Positions 33,198 to 42,772 are shown, counted from the first letter of the stretch. The stretch is 50,109 nt of DNA from an uncultured Rikenellaceae bacterium (GCA_904501625.1 CAJGBR010000004.1:1-50109); one strand, 5' to 3'. Translations and numbers: made by a program. The notes: generated by a model from the sequence alone, not told the origin.

Positions 33198-35684
33198 CTA
33201 AAATTTCAGGTGAATACTTACGTTAAATGCATATTTATCGACTTTATATACACTCTTATGTTCACGATGAGTTGCCCTCCATATAAAATCAAAACGCAAT
33301 AGTCTGAAGATGTTTTCAACACCAACTCCCACCTCAATGTATGGTTTTTCAAGAGAGGTCATTCCTTCTGGTGATCTCAACAAGGCCGTCGTAGATGTTA
33401 CACTATTTTTATCAGAAAGTCCACCGTATGCCACCTTGCAGACTACTACCTCACGCCAATTCGTCTTCTTGAGCAACGGCAATCGTCCAAATAACCAGCC
33501 ATTGAAATGGTGTTCATAAAACATCGTCAGCCACTGATCAGAGGCAAATTCATAGTAGTTCATACACGAAAACGCATACTGATCATAGAGATACGTACCG
33601 TTACCTTCGTGCAACTTCAACAACGGATATGGCACCTGTCCGAATATTCGTCCTGCCCGCAGTGATATCTCTGACACCCCGATAGGTGGAAGTTGCAGAT
33701 CATAATCCATTCCGAAATCGACACGTGCATAATCCCTATCCACACCTGCCACCGAGTAATTTCCATATGTAGCATTCAGGATAAAGACCGGATAAGGCGA
33801 AGCAAAATTATACTTATCGAACGTTGTTCGTACAATGTTTTCATCAGTTGCATATCTGAAACCAACAGAGGCAGACTTACTCTTGACAAACTCTACAGGT
33901 TTTCCGCTGAGTGTCATCATCGGCACAAACTCGTTTCCGAATATTTTTCTCACATTTCCACCTATAAACAGACTCTTCCCGGGTTTCAGTTCGTGTTCAT
34001 AACTCAAGGACAAACAATCAACCATCGAAAGACGTTGAGAACCTCGCGACATAATCGAAGACAAAATATTGCTTTCTGTCAATGCATTCTCCCCTGCCCC
34101 CAACTGCATCACATCGTGTTTTGCCGTTACATACAATTTCCGAGTTAGGGCATTTGATCCAAACACAAATTCGACATTTCCACCACCTTTCCATCTCTTA
34201 TCATCGAGTCCATAAGCCGCATAGGCCTCTAACCGCACTCGCTTACTGAATGCCTCTCGGGTACGGACACCAATCTGACCTCTAAACCCTTCAAGGTCAT
34301 TATGACTCAACGCTTTGAAATATGGTCCAACTCCGATATATTTTGTATTGTAATAACCCGTAAATATTGTATTGAGAATGGTATAGATATTCTGGTAGAG
34401 TGGGACATCTTTTACAGCCTCAACCATTTCATAGATTTTTGTCTCACGTTCGGTCAGCTTATAGGGACGAGCTTCAGCCCAAAACTCCTCATCGGTGATT
34501 GACACATTTTCACTTGCGAGTCCCACCTGATACTCCATATTTGCCACCTCTGTCGGAATCTCTGCATCTATCTTAACATCCGAATAAGTTATCTGGCGTG
34601 TCCCCAAAAAGGTTATATGTTTTTCAGCAAACTTATCATCGTCAATCGAAAATTCGACCGTAGCCTTATCCGTATGTCTGAACCACCCTATCGATTCGAT
34701 GAATTGATTTCGACACTCCAGACGCAAATTGTTCACCCAATTGACATTTACACCGGATGACATCTTTGCCGATGCTGACACCAATCCTGAAGTAAGGTCA
34801 TCAATATACAATTCCCCCTCAAGCACCGGAGTGGCAGTGCGCTTCGGATGGAACGTAATCTTAATAGTCAAACGACCATCAATATAGAGACTGTCAGCCA
34901 ACGTATACTCATAAAAATTCGACTTATACTGAGCAATAGGACCAGCAAAATTAACGTCCATAATGTCAATAAAGTTATCATAAAAATTCACATTAATGTG
35001 CATTCTACCCGTAAACTGTGCAAAGGAAGATGTATTTTCGACACCCGAAGCACGGTTTGCCAAGATTATCTCTCGTTTGACTTTCGGATTTCGACTATGG
35101 TAGTAATCTGCCACCGTTTCGGAAATCATCACAGGCAACACAGATTTGCCCGTCAATGCAGAAGTATCCATATAGTCAAATATAAATCCGAAATTACGTT
35201 GCAACCTATCCGATCTAAACTCGGGTTTCATATTATTGATCTCAAGTTGCATCTTGGTATAAGTCTTACAAATGAAACGATTATACCTATCCGGATCATT
35301 CTTATTTCGATTTTTTACGACGTGCTCAAGAACCAGCAATGCTGGATTCACACCAGCCTTGACAACGACCTCATCAGCACTATACTTTTGAGGATTCAAA
35401 GCGATGTTTATCTCGTTGTATTTTCCACGATTAATTTTTCTGGAGAAATTTTCATAGCCTATACACGAAGCCACGAGTTCATCTTCAACTTCACGACTTT
35501 CAAACGAAAACAAACCATTTTCGTCAGTGATCGTACCTGAAGTTGTTCCCTTTAACGACACATTTACATATGCCAAAGGCAGACCTGTTTTCGAATCGGT
35601 AACACGCCCTCTCACCCTTGTGCTCTGTGCATAGGTGGATACTGCACAAAACGCCAATATTATCAATACAATAAACCTTTTCAT
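33198..35684 (-). CDS. DUF5686 outer-membrane protein with carboxypeptidase-regulatory domain
   Basis: An 828-residue envelope protein. Signal peptide MKRFIVLIILAFCAVSTYAQ, then a carboxypeptidase-regulatory-like beta domain (about 24-110; VRGRVTDSKTGLPLAYVNVSLKGTTSGTITDENGLFSF), then the DUF5686 region with a C-terminal beta barrel ending in FNVSIHLKF. The regulatory domain plus barrel resembles SusC/TonB-linked proteins, but no plug domain or TonB box is apparent. Function unknown. ATG at 35684 is chosen because the signal peptide starts there; an upstream in-frame extension to 35807 crosses the promoter. Confidence 0.85.
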   Translation of the reverse strand: MKRFIVLIILAFCAVSTYAQSTRVRGRVTDSKTGLPLAYVNVSLKGTTSGTITDENGLFSFESREVEDELVASCIGYENFSRKINRGKYNEINIALNPQKYSADEVVVKAGVNPALLVLEHVVKNRNKNDPDRYNRFICKTYTKMQLEINNMKPEFRSDRLQRNFGFIFDYMDTSALTGKSVLPVMISETVADYYHSRNPKVKREIILANRASGVENTSSFAQFTGRMHINVNFYDNFIDIMDVNFAGPIAQYKSNFYEYTLADSLYIDGRLTIKITFHPKRTATPVLEGELYIDDLTSGLVSASAKMSSGVNVNWVNNLRLECRNQFIESIGWFRHTDKATVEFSIDDDKFAEKHITFLGTRQITYSDVKIDAEIPTEVANMEYQVGLASENVSITDEEFWAEARPYKLTERETKIYEMVEAVKDVPLYQNIYTILNTIFTGYYNTKYIGVGPYFKALSHNDLEGFRGQIGVRTREAFSKRVRLEAYAAYGLDDKRWKGGGNVEFVFGSNALTRKLYVTAKHDVMQLGAGENALTESNILSSIMSRGSQRLSMVDCLSLSYEHELKPGKSLFIGGNVRKIFGNEFVPMMTLSGKPVEFVKSKSASVGFRYATDENIVRTTFDKYNFASPYPVFILNATYGNYSVAGVDRDYARVDFGMDYDLQLPPIGVSEISLRAGRIFGQVPYPLLKLHEGNGTYLYDQYAFSCMNYYEFASDQWLTMFYEHHFNGWLFGRLPLLKKTNWREVVVCKVAYGGLSDKNSVTSTTALLRSPEGMTSLEKPYIEVGVGVENIFRLLRFDFIWRATHREHKSVYKVDKYAFNVSIHLKF

Positions 35685-35689
35685 AACAG

Positions 35690-35717
35690 CAAAGATACTA
35701 AAATTTTCCGACTGCAA
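35690..35717 (-). promoter_or_regulatory. DUF5686 gene promoter, very close to the start codon
   Basis: Minus strand: TTG (35715-35717), 17 bases, TATCTTTG (35690-35697). Only 5 bases separate the box from the ATG at 35684, so the transcript would be leaderless or nearly so. Confidence 0.65.
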
Positions 35718-35825
35718 TCTATACCCTTTCAATTTACTTTCAAATCGAACACTTATTCGGAAATTACAACAGATTATAATTAGACCAATCAACAATAATT
35801 TCGGCAAATATTTAGGGTATAAGTA

Positions 35826-35856
35826 TTGCTAATTAAATTTCAAATGATTATTTTTG
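35826..35856 (+). promoter_or_regulatory. Arginase-lysS-tpiA promoter
   Basis: TTG (35826-35828), 20 bases, TATTTTTG (35849-35856). The predicted start of transcription near 35863 rules out the in-frame TTG at 35861 as start codon. Confidence 0.75.
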
Positions 35857-35899
35857 TGAGTTGAATGTCGCTGCTAGTGCAGCCCAGACAAAACTTATT

Positions 35900-36883
35900 A
35901 TGACTATTGAAGAACATAATTCAAATACAGATAATACACCGTTAGAAGAATTATACTCAAATGATTCCAACAACGATTCAAAAAGACAGGAAATTGCATT
36001 CATCGGTGCAGAGTTATGTCTGGGCAGTCGAAAAGTCGGGACACAGTTTGCTCCGAACACACTTCTTCGTGGCGGAATTATCAATAAATTGAGAGCTATA
36101 AATATCAATATTTCCGAGTACGGAAACGTCTGCGTATCAGACAACTTGCAGCCAGAGTTCAATCCAAAAATGAGAAATATAACTCAAGTTGCCGATTTCA
36201 ATGAACGACTCGCACAAAAGGTTTATAATGCAGTCTCAGAGAATTCGATTCCGATGATTGTAGGTGGCGACCACGCAATTGCTATTGGAAGCGTTTCGGG
36301 AGTTGCAAAACAATTCGGACACAACCTGGGAGTGGTTTGGATTGATGCCCATACTGACATTAATACGGCAGAAAGTTCTCCAAGCGGGAATATTCACGGA
36401 ATGCCTATTGCGGCAATGCTCGGACGAGTTGACAAAAGATTAGACGACATTTTGTTCTGTGGAAAGAAAATTTCAGGAGATAAAGTTCTGATTATCGCAG
36501 CAAGAGATATCGATCCCGGAGAACGGCAAATCATTGCACAAGAAAATGTCAAAGTCTTGGAGATGTGTCAAATCAAACAAAAAGGCTTTGAATACATCAC
36601 TCAACAGGTAGCACAAATTATCAAAAGCTGGGGTGTGAATAACATTCATCTCAGCATTGATATAGACTCATTGGATCCGAAATATGTTCCCGGAACAGGC
36701 ACACCTGTCGAAGATGGTCTAACTCCAGAACAATTGTACAGACTTATTGATACGGTCACTCAAAATCATCGTGTAAAAAGTGTCGATGTTGTAGAACTCA
36801 ATCCACTGCTCGACGACCAGAATAAAACAACCGAGAAGATTACGACCGACATAATTGAGTATTTGGCAAAAAAATTAAACTAA
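35900..36883 (+). CDS. rocF: Arginase
   Basis: A 327-residue ureohydrolase that splits arginine to ornithine and urea with two Mn ions. Metal ligands are in GGDHAIAIGS, VVWIDAHTDINT and HLSIDIDSLDPKYVPGTGTPV; the substrate loop is GNIHGMPIAAMLG and the end motif is SVDVVELNP. The order and spacing match arginase better than agmatinase or formimidoylglutamase (the 'GNIHGMP' loop). About 30 residues of acidic, Asn-rich leader precede the fold. lysS follows after 27 bases in the same direction and may be co-transcribed. Confidence 0.88.
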   Translation: MTIEEHNSNTDNTPLEELYSNDSNNDSKRQEIAFIGAELCLGSRKVGTQFAPNTLLRGGIINKLRAININISEYGNVCVSDNLQPEFNPKMRNITQVADFNERLAQKVYNAVSENSIPMIVGGDHAIAIGSVSGVAKQFGHNLGVVWIDAHTDINTAESSPSGNIHGMPIAAMLGRVDKRLDDILFCGKKISGDKVLIIAARDIDPGERQIIAQENVKVLEMCQIKQKGFEYITQQVAQIIKSWGVNNIHLSIDIDSLDPKYVPGTGTPVEDGLTPEQLYRLIDTVTQNHRVKSVDVVELNPLLDDQNKTTEKITTDIIEYLAKKLN

Positions 36884-36910
36884 AAAATAATAACTCAAAC
36901 TTTTTTGAAA

Positions 36911-38626
36911 ATGAACGAACTCAGCGAACAGGAATTAATCAGACGTAATTCACTCGAAGAATTAAGACGTTTGGGCATAAATCCTTATCCGGCTCAAATG
37001 TTCGAAACCAATGCTACAACACAGACAATTCGTGATGAATTTGATCCTGAGAAGAATAATATGCAGAACATCTCTATCGCGGGACGTATTATGACTCGCC
37101 GAATTATGGGTAGCGCTGCATTCTTTGAACTGCAAGACCAATATGGACGTATTCAGGTATACATCAAACGTGATGACATATGTCCTGAAAATGATCCGAC
37201 ATTATACAACACCGTATTCAAGAAATTGCTTGATATCGGAGATATCATCGGAGTCAAAGGTTTTGTATTTATTACCAAAACAGGCGAGCTTTCAGTTCAT
37301 TGTAAGGAGTTCACCATTTTGAGCAAATCTCTCAAACCGCTACCTATCGTAAAAGAAAAAGATGGCAAAACTTTTGATGCATTCAGCGACCCGGAAATGA
37401 GATATCGCCAACGTTATGTCGATCTCATTGTCAATCCGCACGTTAAAGATGTATTCCTCAAACGCACGAAAATTATGAACACGATGCGTGAGTTCTTTAA
37501 CCGTTTTGGCTATACCGAGGTTGAGACTCCGGTGCTTCAACCAATTCCTGGTGGAGCATCAGCACGTCCGTTTATCACTCACCATAACGCTTTAGATATT
37601 CCACTCTATCTGCGTATTGCCAATGAACTCTATCTGAAAAAACTGATTGTCGGTGGATTCGAAGGTGTATACGAATTTTCACGAGATTTCAGAAATGAGG
37701 GTATGGATCGTACTCACAACCCAGAGTTCACAGTATTAGAAATCTATGTTGCGTGGAAAGACTATCGCTGGATGATGGAGTTCGTTGAACAGATGCTTGG
37801 CGAAGTGGCAATGGCTCTTCACGGCAAAAAAACAGTCACACTCGGAGGTAAAGAGATCAGTTTCGAAGCTCCGTTCCGTCGTCTGAGTATGACCGATGCC
37901 ATCAAGGAAAAAACGGGGTATGATATCACAGGTCAAAATGAAGATCAATTGCGTGAAGCCTGCAAACGTCTCAACGTTCCATTCGATGAAACTATGGGTA
38001 AAGGCAAACTCATTGATGCAATCTTCGGACAATACTGTGAAGACGATCTAATCCAACCAACGTTCATCATTGACTACCCCAGCGAAATGTCACCACTGTG
38101 CAAACGCCACAGAGATAATCCAGACTTAACAGAACGTTTCGAATTGTTTGTCAATGGTAAAGAATTGTGTAATGCATATTCAGAGTTGAATGACCCAATT
38201 GACCAGCTGGAAAGATTCCAAGAACAATTGCGACTCAGCGAAAAAGGCGACGATGAAGCAATGTTCATTGATATGGATTTCATTCGTGCGTTGGAATATG
38301 GTATGCCAACCTGCTCAGGACTCGGCATTGGTGTAGACCGTCTGACTATGTTTATGACAGACAGTCCTTCAATTCAAGATGTATTGTTCTTCCCGCAAAT
38401 GAGACCTGAAAAGAAACCCGTTATTGACAATGACGAAAAATTTATTGAAGCAGGCGTTCCAGCAGAATGGGTTGACGTACTCAGAAAGATGAGCATTCAA
38501 ACTATTGACAGTCTGAAACGTGCTTCGGCAGGAAAATTGTTTAACGATTTGTGCGGACATAATAAAAAATATAAATTGGGTCTGAAGTCTCCATCAATGG
38601 AAGATGTAAAAAAATGGTGTGAATAA
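36911..38626 (+). CDS. lysS: Lysyl-tRNA synthetase, class II
   Basis: A 571-residue class II aminoacyl-tRNA synthetase. The N-terminal OB-fold anticodon domain (SIAGRIMTRRIMGSAAFFELQD) is followed by the catalytic core: motif 1 around RTKIMNTMREFFNRFGYTEVETPVL, motif 2 in YEFSRDFRNEGMDRTHNPEFTVLE, motif 3 in CSGLGIGVDRLTMFMTDSPSIQDVLFFP. A C-terminal extension of about 60 residues follows motif 3 (PAEWVDVLRKMSIQTIDSLKRA...), as in Bacteroidetes LysS. ATG at 36911 (MNELSEQ) is preferred over the in-frame TTG at 36905. Confidence 0.95.
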   Translation: MNELSEQELIRRNSLEELRRLGINPYPAQMFETNATTQTIRDEFDPEKNNMQNISIAGRIMTRRIMGSAAFFELQDQYGRIQVYIKRDDICPENDPTLYNTVFKKLLDIGDIIGVKGFVFITKTGELSVHCKEFTILSKSLKPLPIVKEKDGKTFDAFSDPEMRYRQRYVDLIVNPHVKDVFLKRTKIMNTMREFFNRFGYTEVETPVLQPIPGGASARPFITHHNALDIPLYLRIANELYLKKLIVGGFEGVYEFSRDFRNEGMDRTHNPEFTVLEIYVAWKDYRWMMEFVEQMLGEVAMALHGKKTVTLGGKEISFEAPFRRLSMTDAIKEKTGYDITGQNEDQLREACKRLNVPFDETMGKGKLIDAIFGQYCEDDLIQPTFIIDYPSEMSPLCKRHRDNPDLTERFELFVNGKELCNAYSELNDPIDQLERFQEQLRLSEKGDDEAMFIDMDFIRALEYGMPTCSGLGIGVDRLTMFMTDSPSIQDVLFFPQMRPEKKPVIDNDEKFIEAGVPAEWVDVLRKMSIQTIDSLKRASAGKLFNDLCGHNKKYKLGLKSPSMEDVKKWCE

Positions 38627-38642
38627 TTAGATATCAATCATT

Positions 38643-39395
38643 ATGAGAAGAAAAATAGTAGCAGGAAACTGGAAGATGAATACCACTCCGCAAGAGGGTG
38701 TTAATCTTGTTAAAGGCATTGCAGAACTGAAAAAAGATATTTGCAGTTGTGTTGAACTGATTGTCTGCCCCCCTTTCACTCATTTGAGCTGCGTTATCAA
38801 TGCTGCAAAGGAGACAGGCATAGCAGTAGGTGCACAAAATTGTGCTGACCACGAATCTGGTGCATATACAGGAGAAGTTGCTGCAAAAATGCTCAAATCA
38901 ATTGATACTGAGTATGTAATCTTGGGCCATTCTGAACGCCGTCAATATTATGGAGAAACAGCAGAAACACTGAACTCGAAGATGGCTCTTGCATTTGCAA
39001 ACGGACTCAAACCAATCTACTGCGTTGGTGAAAGACTCGAACAACGCGAAGCTGGTCAACATTTCGATGTCGTTAAACAACAAATCGAAGAGGTCGTTTT
39101 TAACCTTAACGAAGAACAATTTTCACAATTAATCATTGCGTACGAACCTGTTTGGGCTATCGGAACAGGCAAGACTGCAACAGCTGAGCAAGCTCAGGAA
39201 ATTCACGCGCATATCCGCAGAGTTTTGGCTAATAAATTTGGCGTTGCAGCACAAGACACTCCGATTCTGTACGGTGGCAGTTGCAAACCATCTAATGCTG
39301 CGGAACTCTTCGCAAAAGAAGATGTAGACGGCGGTCTGATTGGAGGAGCTGCTCTTAAAGCCGAAGATTTCATCGGTATTGCCAAAGCGTTCTAA
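38643..39395 (+). CDS. tpiA: Triosephosphate isomerase
   Basis: A 250-residue TIM-barrel enzyme interconverting DHAP and glyceraldehyde 3-phosphate. Catalytic residues are Lys11 in GNWKMN, His96 in ILGHSERR and Glu168 in AYEPVWAIGTG; the flexible loop and the phosphate site (LYGGSCKPSNA, GGLIGGAAL) are intact. It follows lysS by 16 bases and is closed by a terminator. Confidence 0.97.
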   Translation: MRRKIVAGNWKMNTTPQEGVNLVKGIAELKKDICSCVELIVCPPFTHLSCVINAAKETGIAVGAQNCADHESGAYTGEVAAKMLKSIDTEYVILGHSERRQYYGETAETLNSKMALAFANGLKPIYCVGERLEQREAGQHFDVVKQQIEEVVFNLNEEQFSQLIIAYEPVWAIGTGKTATAEQAQEIHAHIRRVLANKFGVAAQDTPILYGGSCKPSNAAELFAKEDVDGGLIGGAALKAEDFIGIAKAF

Positions 39396-39402
39396 TTATA
39401 TT

Positions 39403-39436
39403 AAAAAAGAAAGACACTCGGTGTCTTTCTTTTTTT
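39403..39436 (+). terminator. Terminator after tpiA
   Basis: A-run and GAAAGACAC (to 39417), loop TCG, then GTGTCTTTC and a long T-run (39421-39436). Stem of at least 13 pairs. Confidence 0.93.
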
Positions 39437-39452
39437 TCCGTTCAAAAATACA

Positions 39453-39968
39453 ATGAAACTAAACTATTTATTTAAACTTTTAATTGTTTTGGTTTTCTGC
39501 TCAACATCGTGTAATATCAACGACTCGCTCTCTCATCAGGAAAGTACAATCGTGAATATAGATGATATGGCAAAATCCTTCAAGACTTTGCGAACAGATA
39601 GTACTACTGTTTCGTTAAATGATTATCTCGGAGAGCCGTTCATTTTACTGCTAATTTCGTGCAGTTGTCCCGATTGCAAATATCTACTTGATGATTTGCA
39701 TAAAAAAATAGCGAACAATTCAAAACCGATTCGCATTCTGGCAATCGGTCGCAACGCCTCTTGCGAGGATCTTATAAACTATAAAAAGACGAACGGATAT
39801 ACCATTGATATGGCACAAGATCCCGAAGGTGAAATTTATAAAACATATGCAAGTGCATATGTTCCTCGTGCTTATGTTATAGATTCAAGTGGCAAAGTCG
39901 TTCTGCAAACAATCGAATATCAATCGACATTTGCAGACTCACTGCTGAAAAAGTATAACGAATTGTAA
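39453..39968 (+). CDS. Thioredoxin-like lipoprotein (TlpA/redoxin type)
   Basis: A 171-residue exported protein with an N-terminal hydrophobic stretch and a possible lipobox ending FCSTSC (Cys20). The thioredoxin fold carries the active-site Cys72-Pro-Asp-Cys75 in LISCSCPDCKYLL, with an extra Cys70 just before it. The cis-proline region is AYVPRAYVIDSSGKVV. It could act as a periplasmic thiol reductase or oxidoreductase; the substrate is unknown. The C-P-D-C redox pair is less usual than CPPC or CGPC. It lies downstream of the tpiA terminator and has no obvious promoter of its own. Confidence 0.82.
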   Translation: MKLNYLFKLLIVLVFCSTSCNINDSLSHQESTIVNIDDMAKSFKTLRTDSTTVSLNDYLGEPFILLLISCSCPDCKYLLDDLHKKIANNSKPIRILAIGRNASCEDLINYKKTNGYTIDMAQDPEGEIYKTYASAYVPRAYVIDSSGKVVLQTIEYQSTFADSLLKKYNEL

Positions 39969-39981
39969 CTATATTTTGACA

Positions 39982-40018
39982 AAAAGAAAGGGCAACCCCG
40001 CGGGACTGCCCTTTCTTT
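39982..40018. terminator. Bidirectional terminator between the redoxin gene and efp
   Basis: AAAAGAAAGGGCA pairs with TGCCCTTTCTTTT, with an inner CCC/GGG pairing around CG. A-run and T-run on opposite sides make it work for both convergent genes. Confidence 0.88.
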
Positions 40019-40035
40019 TCTTTTGATACGACTTA

Positions 40036-40602
40036 CTATTTGATACGTTCGTAGTACTCACGAGTGCGAGCATCTACTCTGATACGTTCGCCTGTCTGAA
40101 TGAACAGAGGCACCTTTACTGTAGCACCTGTTTCAATTGTAGCAGGTTTCAATGAGTTTGTTGATGCAGTATCACCCTTCACACCTGGTTCGGTATAAGT
40201 AACGGTTGTTTCGATAATTGGAGGGAGTTCAGCTGAAAGAACCATATCTTTTTCAGTATGGAACATAACTTCAACAATCTGACCTTCAGCCATCAAGTCT
40301 GCATTTTCGATCAAATTCTTATCGATTGAGATCTGTTCGAAAGTTTCTTGATGCATAAATTGGCAGCCCATATCGTCTTCATAAAGATACTGATAAGGAC
40401 GACGTTCAACTCTCACCGGCTCGATGCGTTCGCCAGCAGTAAATGTGTTATCGATCGTACGACCGTTTTCAAGATTTTTAAGTTTTGTTCTTACGAATGC
40501 AGGACCTTTGCCTGGTTTTACGTGCTGGAACTCTACGACACAGAAAGTTTTTCCGTTGAATTCAATGCACATTCCGTTTTTCAAATCTGCAGTAGTTGCC
40601 AT
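40036..40602 (-). CDS. efp: Translation elongation factor P
   Basis: A 188-residue EF-P, which rescues ribosomes stalled at consecutive prolines. Three beta domains are visible: a KOW-like N-domain with the loop VKPGKGPAF whose tip is Lys32 (the residue modified in many bacteria), the OB domain (YLYEDDMGCQFMHQETFEQISI) and the C-terminal OB domain ending GERIRVDARTREYYERIK. No modification gene (epmA, dhs-like) is near. Length is normal. Confidence 0.95.
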   Translation of the reverse strand: MATTADLKNGMCIEFNGKTFCVVEFQHVKPGKGPAFVRTKLKNLENGRTIDNTFTAGERIEPVRVERRPYQYLYEDDMGCQFMHQETFEQISIDKNLIENADLMAEGQIVEVMFHTEKDMVLSAELPPIIETTVTYTEPGVKGDTASTNSLKPATIETGATVKVPLFIQTGERIRVDARTREYYERIK

Positions 40603-40682
40603 ATTCTTAGATTAATTTTGCCACAAATTTCGCATTTTTTTCCAATTATTCAAAATATTTCCACATTAGATTACAACTATAC

Positions 40683-40715
40683 AAAAAAAAGAGTCCCAAT
40701 AAATTATCGGGACTC
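40683..40715 (-). terminator. groESL terminator
   Basis: GAGTCCC (40691-40697) pairs with GGGACTC (40709-40715) plus two inner pairs. On the minus strand the stem is followed by a run of T (complement of 40683-40690). It ends the groES-groEL transcript. Confidence 0.9.
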
Positions 40716-40735
40716 CTAAGAATTTCGGGCAATTA

Positions 40736-42370
40736 CTACATCATACCGCCCATTCCACCCATTCCGTTCATTGCAGCCGCAACGGGTTGTTCATCTTTTT
40801 TATCAACCAAAACACACTCGGTTGTCAGGAACATTGAAGCAACAGATGCTGCATTTTCCAAAGCTACACGAGTAACCTTTGTCGGGTCGATAATACCAGC
40901 CTTCATCAGGTCTTCGAAGCGATCTTCACGAGCATTATAACCAAATGCACCTGTACCCTCTTTAACCTTGTTTACTACGACAGAACCTTCGCCACCTGCA
41001 TTTGCCACAATTTGACGCAATGGTTCCTCTACGGCACGACGTACAATTTGGATACCTGTATTCTGATCGTCATTTTCACCCTTAAGGTCTGTTATCGTAG
41101 CTATTGCACGCAGATACGCTACGCCACCACCAGGAACAATACCTTCTTCAACAGCTGCACGAGTTGCTGCCAGAGCATCATCTACGCGGTCTTTCTTAGC
41201 TTTCATTTCGACTTCTGTTGCAGCTCCGACATAGAGGACAGCTACACCACCTGCCAATTTTGCCAAACGTTCCTGAAGTTTTTCACGATCGTAGTCTGAT
41301 GTTGTATTTTCGATTTGTTTACGAATTTGAGCTACGCGAGCTGCGATTTTTTCTTTATCACCCATACCATTTACGATGGTTGAATTCTCTTTGGTGATTG
41401 AAACTTTCTCAGCTGTACCAAGCATTTCAACCGTAGCCTGATCAAGACGGATACCCTTTTCTTCAGAGATAACTGTAGCACCTGTCAATACTGCGATATC
41501 TTCGAGCATTTCTTTACGACGATCGCCGAATCCCGGTGCTTTTACTGCAGCAATCTTCAATGTGCCACGCAATTTATTTACGACAAGTGCAGCCAATGCT
41601 TCGCCATCGACATCTTCTGCAACAATCATCATTGCACGACCGCTTTGAGCAACAGGTTCAAGAACGCTCATCAATTCTTTCATTGTTGAGATCTTTTTAT
41701 CTGTCAACAAGATGTATGGTTTTTCGAGAGTTGCCTCCATCTTTTCAGAATCAGTCATAAAATATGGAGAAATATAACCTCTGTCAAACTGCATACCTTC
41801 AACTACATCCACGTAAGTTTCTGTACCCTTAGCCTCTTCGACTGTGATTACACCCTCTTTTTTCACCTTACTCATAGCCTCAGCAATCAGTCCTCCGATA
41901 TACTCATCGTTGTTAGCAGAGATTGTAGCAACTTGTTTAATTTTTTCGATATTGTCACCCACCTCTTCGCTTTGAGCTCTTAGGTTCTCAACGATTGCAG
42001 CAACAGCCTTGTCAATACCTGCTTTCAGATCCATCGGATTGGCTCCGGCTGTAACGTTCTTAACGCCAACATTAATAATTGACTGTGCAAGAACAGTTGC
42101 AGTTGTTGTACCATCACCTGCATTATCTGCAGTCTTTGATGCAACCTCTTTAACCATCTGAGCCCCCATATTTGCCAGTGCATCTTCCAATTCAACCTCT
42201 TTAGCAACACTTACACCATCCTTAGTCACGTGTGGTGCTCCGAACTTTCTATCAATAACAACGTTACGACCTTTAGGACCCAGTGTTACTTTAACTGCAT
42301 TTGCCAATGCATCAACACCAGCTTTTAAACCTTCACGAGCTTCTGCTGTATATTTAATCTCTTTTGCCAT
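40736..42370 (-). CDS. groL: Chaperonin GroEL (60 kDa)
   Basis: A 544-residue chaperonin subunit that forms the double-ring folding chamber with GroES. Family stretches are intact: VTLGPKGRNVV, NAGDGTTTATVLA (ATP site with the catalytic Asp), the apical domain, GGVAVLYVGAATEVEMKEKK-like GGVAVLYVGAATEVEMKAKK, and RVDDALAATRAAVEEGIVPGGG. The tail is the usual GGM repeat (MNGMGGMGGMM). Strong codon bias suggests high expression. groES precedes by 28 bases. Confidence 0.98.
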   Translation of the reverse strand: MAKEIKYTAEAREGLKAGVDALANAVKVTLGPKGRNVVIDRKFGAPHVTKDGVSVAKEVELEDALANMGAQMVKEVASKTADNAGDGTTTATVLAQSIINVGVKNVTAGANPMDLKAGIDKAVAAIVENLRAQSEEVGDNIEKIKQVATISANNDEYIGGLIAEAMSKVKKEGVITVEEAKGTETYVDVVEGMQFDRGYISPYFMTDSEKMEATLEKPYILLTDKKISTMKELMSVLEPVAQSGRAMMIVAEDVDGEALAALVVNKLRGTLKIAAVKAPGFGDRRKEMLEDIAVLTGATVISEEKGIRLDQATVEMLGTAEKVSITKENSTIVNGMGDKEKIAARVAQIRKQIENTTSDYDREKLQERLAKLAGGVAVLYVGAATEVEMKAKKDRVDDALAATRAAVEEGIVPGGGVAYLRAIATITDLKGENDDQNTGIQIVRRAVEEPLRQIVANAGGEGSVVVNKVKEGTGAFGYNAREDRFEDLMKAGIIDPTKVTRVALENAASVASMFLTTECVLVDKKDEQPVAAAMNGMGGMGGMM

Positions 42371-42398
42371 AGTATCTGAACTTAAATTTTGCCGTTAA

Positions 42399-42668
42399 TT
42401 AAAATTTTGCGAGGATATCGCTTTGACGCATTATAATCAAATTTTTGCCATCAACATTAATTTCTGTTCCTGAGTATTTTCCGTACAATACCTTATCACC
42501 GACACTCACCTCCATAGTGACATCTTTTGTACCGGCACCCACAGCCAACACTACACCTTCCAGTGGTTTTTCTTTTGCTGTGTCAGGAATATACAAACCG
42601 CCTGCGGTCTTTTCTTCTGCAGTTTTGGGTTCAATGACCACTCTGTCTGCTAATGGTTTAATGTTCAT
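42399..42668 (-). CDS. groS: Co-chaperonin GroES (10 kDa)
   Basis: An 89-residue lid of the GroEL chamber. It begins MNIKPLADRVVIEPKTAEEKTAGGLYIP with the mobile loop that docks to GroEL, then the dome and GDKVLYGKYSGTEINVDGKNLIIMRQSDILA. Start and length match the family. Upstream lies a 162-base region dense in inverted repeats. Confidence 0.97.
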   Translation of the reverse strand: MNIKPLADRVVIEPKTAEEKTAGGLYIPDTAKEKPLEGVVLAVGAGTKDVTMEVSVGDKVLYGKYSGTEINVDGKNLIIMRQSDILAKF

Positions 42669-42748
42669 TGTTGTAATTTTTTATTTAAGTTATTGTTTTT
42701 TATTAGTATTCACACTATTGTGTACATCAATCTATGTTATACACAAAA

Positions 42749-42772
42749 TGTGCCAAATCTAAATTTGACACA
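42749..42772 (-). promoter_or_regulatory. Palindrome over the presumed groES -7 box
   Basis: TGTGCCAAATCT (42749-42760) is followed directly by AAATTTGACACA (42761-42772): 10 of 12 positions are symmetric. On the minus strand it contains TAGATTTG (42754-42761), a good -7 box. The leader to the groES ATG at 42668 would be about 80 bases. It is not CIRCE (TTAGCACTC-N9-GAGTGCTAA). A repressor site overlapping the promoter is inferred. Confidence 0.55.

Noticed and set aside
34848..35540. 230-residue plus-strand frame opposite the DUF5686 gene
   Set aside because: Low-complexity Ile/Arg/Ser mix typical of antisense translation; the minus-strand gene has signal peptide and domain evidence.
35900..36883. 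Formimidoylglutamase or agmatinase
   Set aside because: The GNIHGMP loop and end motif match arginase; no histidine-degradation genes (hutH, hutU, hutI) are near.
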